Positions 62,831 through 64,000 of a stretch of DNA of 64,000 nt are shown here, one piece after another; position 1 is the stretch's first letter; every line of letters begins with the position of its first letter. The notes beneath the pieces are model-generated. The model had not been told where the DNA came from. It saw only the letters and a program-made list of their open reading frames with translations, and made no database searches. Origin of the DNA: Hyalella azteca (taxonomy: Eukaryota; Arthropoda; Malacostraca; Amphipoda; Hyalellidae); NCBI RefSeq assembly GCF_000764305.2, contig NW_025943779.1, positions 62,001 to 126,000 on the forward strand, given 5' to 3'. A program made the position numbers and the translations under genes.

Positions 62831-64000
62831 GTGAAACATTTATGACTAAGAAAACCTTAATATTCACCCATAATACGTAATAATCGTATCTATATGGCAC
62901 TAGAAATATGCAACGGCATTGGTGTAGGGAAAAATTACTGTCATTACAATCAAGGAATTTTCACTCAATGTAATATATGAAGTTTCCATTCAAAAATTGT
63001 GTGTCTATGCACCTCAAATTACTAACATGAAAACAATTCAATTACGAAGAATATCAATCGTTATTTACGGAATGCGTTTATGCACAGCATGACAGAAAGT
63101 CATTTGGGCGATGTATAAAATGCAAAAGATGGAGAATTTTTTTTTCACATTCAATATAAGTCCGCGTTGTGACAAATGGTCTTGTATGTACCGTAGATGC
63201 GTAGGCAAAGTCATCCGCGTATAGAAAGGTTCACAATCAAATGTTTCCTTTTGTGCATAGCATTGTTGTGGTGAACAAGCTTTTCATTGGATGTTTTTCA
63301 ATTATTTGTGCTGGATTCTAGGATCGTTAATAATATGTTTGCTAATAAAAATTTTAGCATTACTTATTTCTTCAAAAGTTCATCTCCAAATTTCCCAGAA
63401 TTTTCAAGTCTTTGTCAAGAGCCCGATTGACATTTGTTTTTATTTGGAGTCTTCGAGTTAAAGCTGAACATCACAACACGAAATGTTTTAACAAAATTTT
63501 AATTTTAAGCGGCTGCGAGGAGCCACTCTAAATTGCCTCTAAATTTGAAATTCCAAAAGGAACTACGACATTCAAGAATCATGTTTATTATAATGGGATA
63601 CGTCCATTCACAATTTTAGATGTTATTCATAATATCATATTAATATGGTAGCATCAGCTTTGACTATGCTATATTGGCCTGTCACTTTTTTCAATTAAAA
63701 ACCCGCCCACCTAGCTGATGTCGGCAAAGATTTTCAAAAATATTGATAATAAAAAACTTTTTGCACGTTTTTAATTCCAAGTCATTGCTCCAATATGGTG
63801 CTCATAACCGCTTGGCCACCCGAGATAAAATGAGTGAAATTATTTCAGGCGGGTAAATGCTCAACAATTCATGTGCAAGGACGTTGTATGAAAAATAAAC
63901 ATTCTCATACATACGAATTATACATTATTAGAATTCCCCGTTAACATTTCATTCGATTAAAAAAAATTTAATTATTTTTACAACCCATATATTGTGTAAC
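62831..64000. other. Probable intron of the channel gene
   Basis: AT-rich, with no pore-loop exon (TxGYG) found up to the window end, so the next exon should lie beyond 64000. Confidence 0.45.

Overview
This is a stretch of animal nuclear DNA. Compact GC-richer exons sit in AT-rich introns and long AT-rich spacers, and the genes are animal families: a secreted ADAMTS protease, the Ras-like GTPase DIRAS, and what looks like a two-pore potassium channel. Unusual minisatellite density and many small foldback elements suggest an arthropod, perhaps a crustacean; the species cannot be fixed from the sequence.

Layout: 1-2532 is a repeat-rich flank. 2533-15330 (+) is a complete-looking ADAMTS gene of 16 inferred coding exons whose phases all match (about 967 residues): signal peptide, propeptide, furin site, zinc protease with HEIGHSLGMRHD, disintegrin-like region, one TSP1 repeat, cysteine-rich region and a short acidic tail with no spacer. 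15331-16262 is a roughly 28-copy minisatellite starting at the stop codon. 16263-48968 has no gene I can name; it holds minisatellites, hairpins, foldback elements, one TTAA-flanked inverted-repeat element and a few anonymous ORFs. 49197-53423 (+) is DIRAS in three coding exons (199 residues, ending CMLM). 53424-62326 is AT-rich spacer. 62327-62830 (+) holds the first two coding exons of a probable two-pore K+ channel that continues past the window.

The most unusual feature is where the tandem repeats sit. About 13 exon ends in the two complete genes carry arrays whose unit straddles the junction: exon bases plus the adjoining GT donor or AG acceptor (or, in the last ADAMTS exon, the stop codon), repeated 2 to 11 times into the intron or 3' flank. 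Unit lengths (23 to about 210 bp) and sequences differ at every edge, so this is many independent local duplications, not one repeat family. The result is rows of near-identical splice sites of which, in most cases, only the one nearest the exon body gives an open protein. An exception is ADAMTS exon 15, where an exactly 60-bp unit would add 20 residues in frame.

The three genes share no obvious pathway. ADAMTS would act outside the cell on matrix, DIRAS at the inner face of the plasma membrane, and the channel in the membrane. Exon boundaries were inferred by eye from splice signals, reading-frame phase and family resemblance; no search or transcript data were available.
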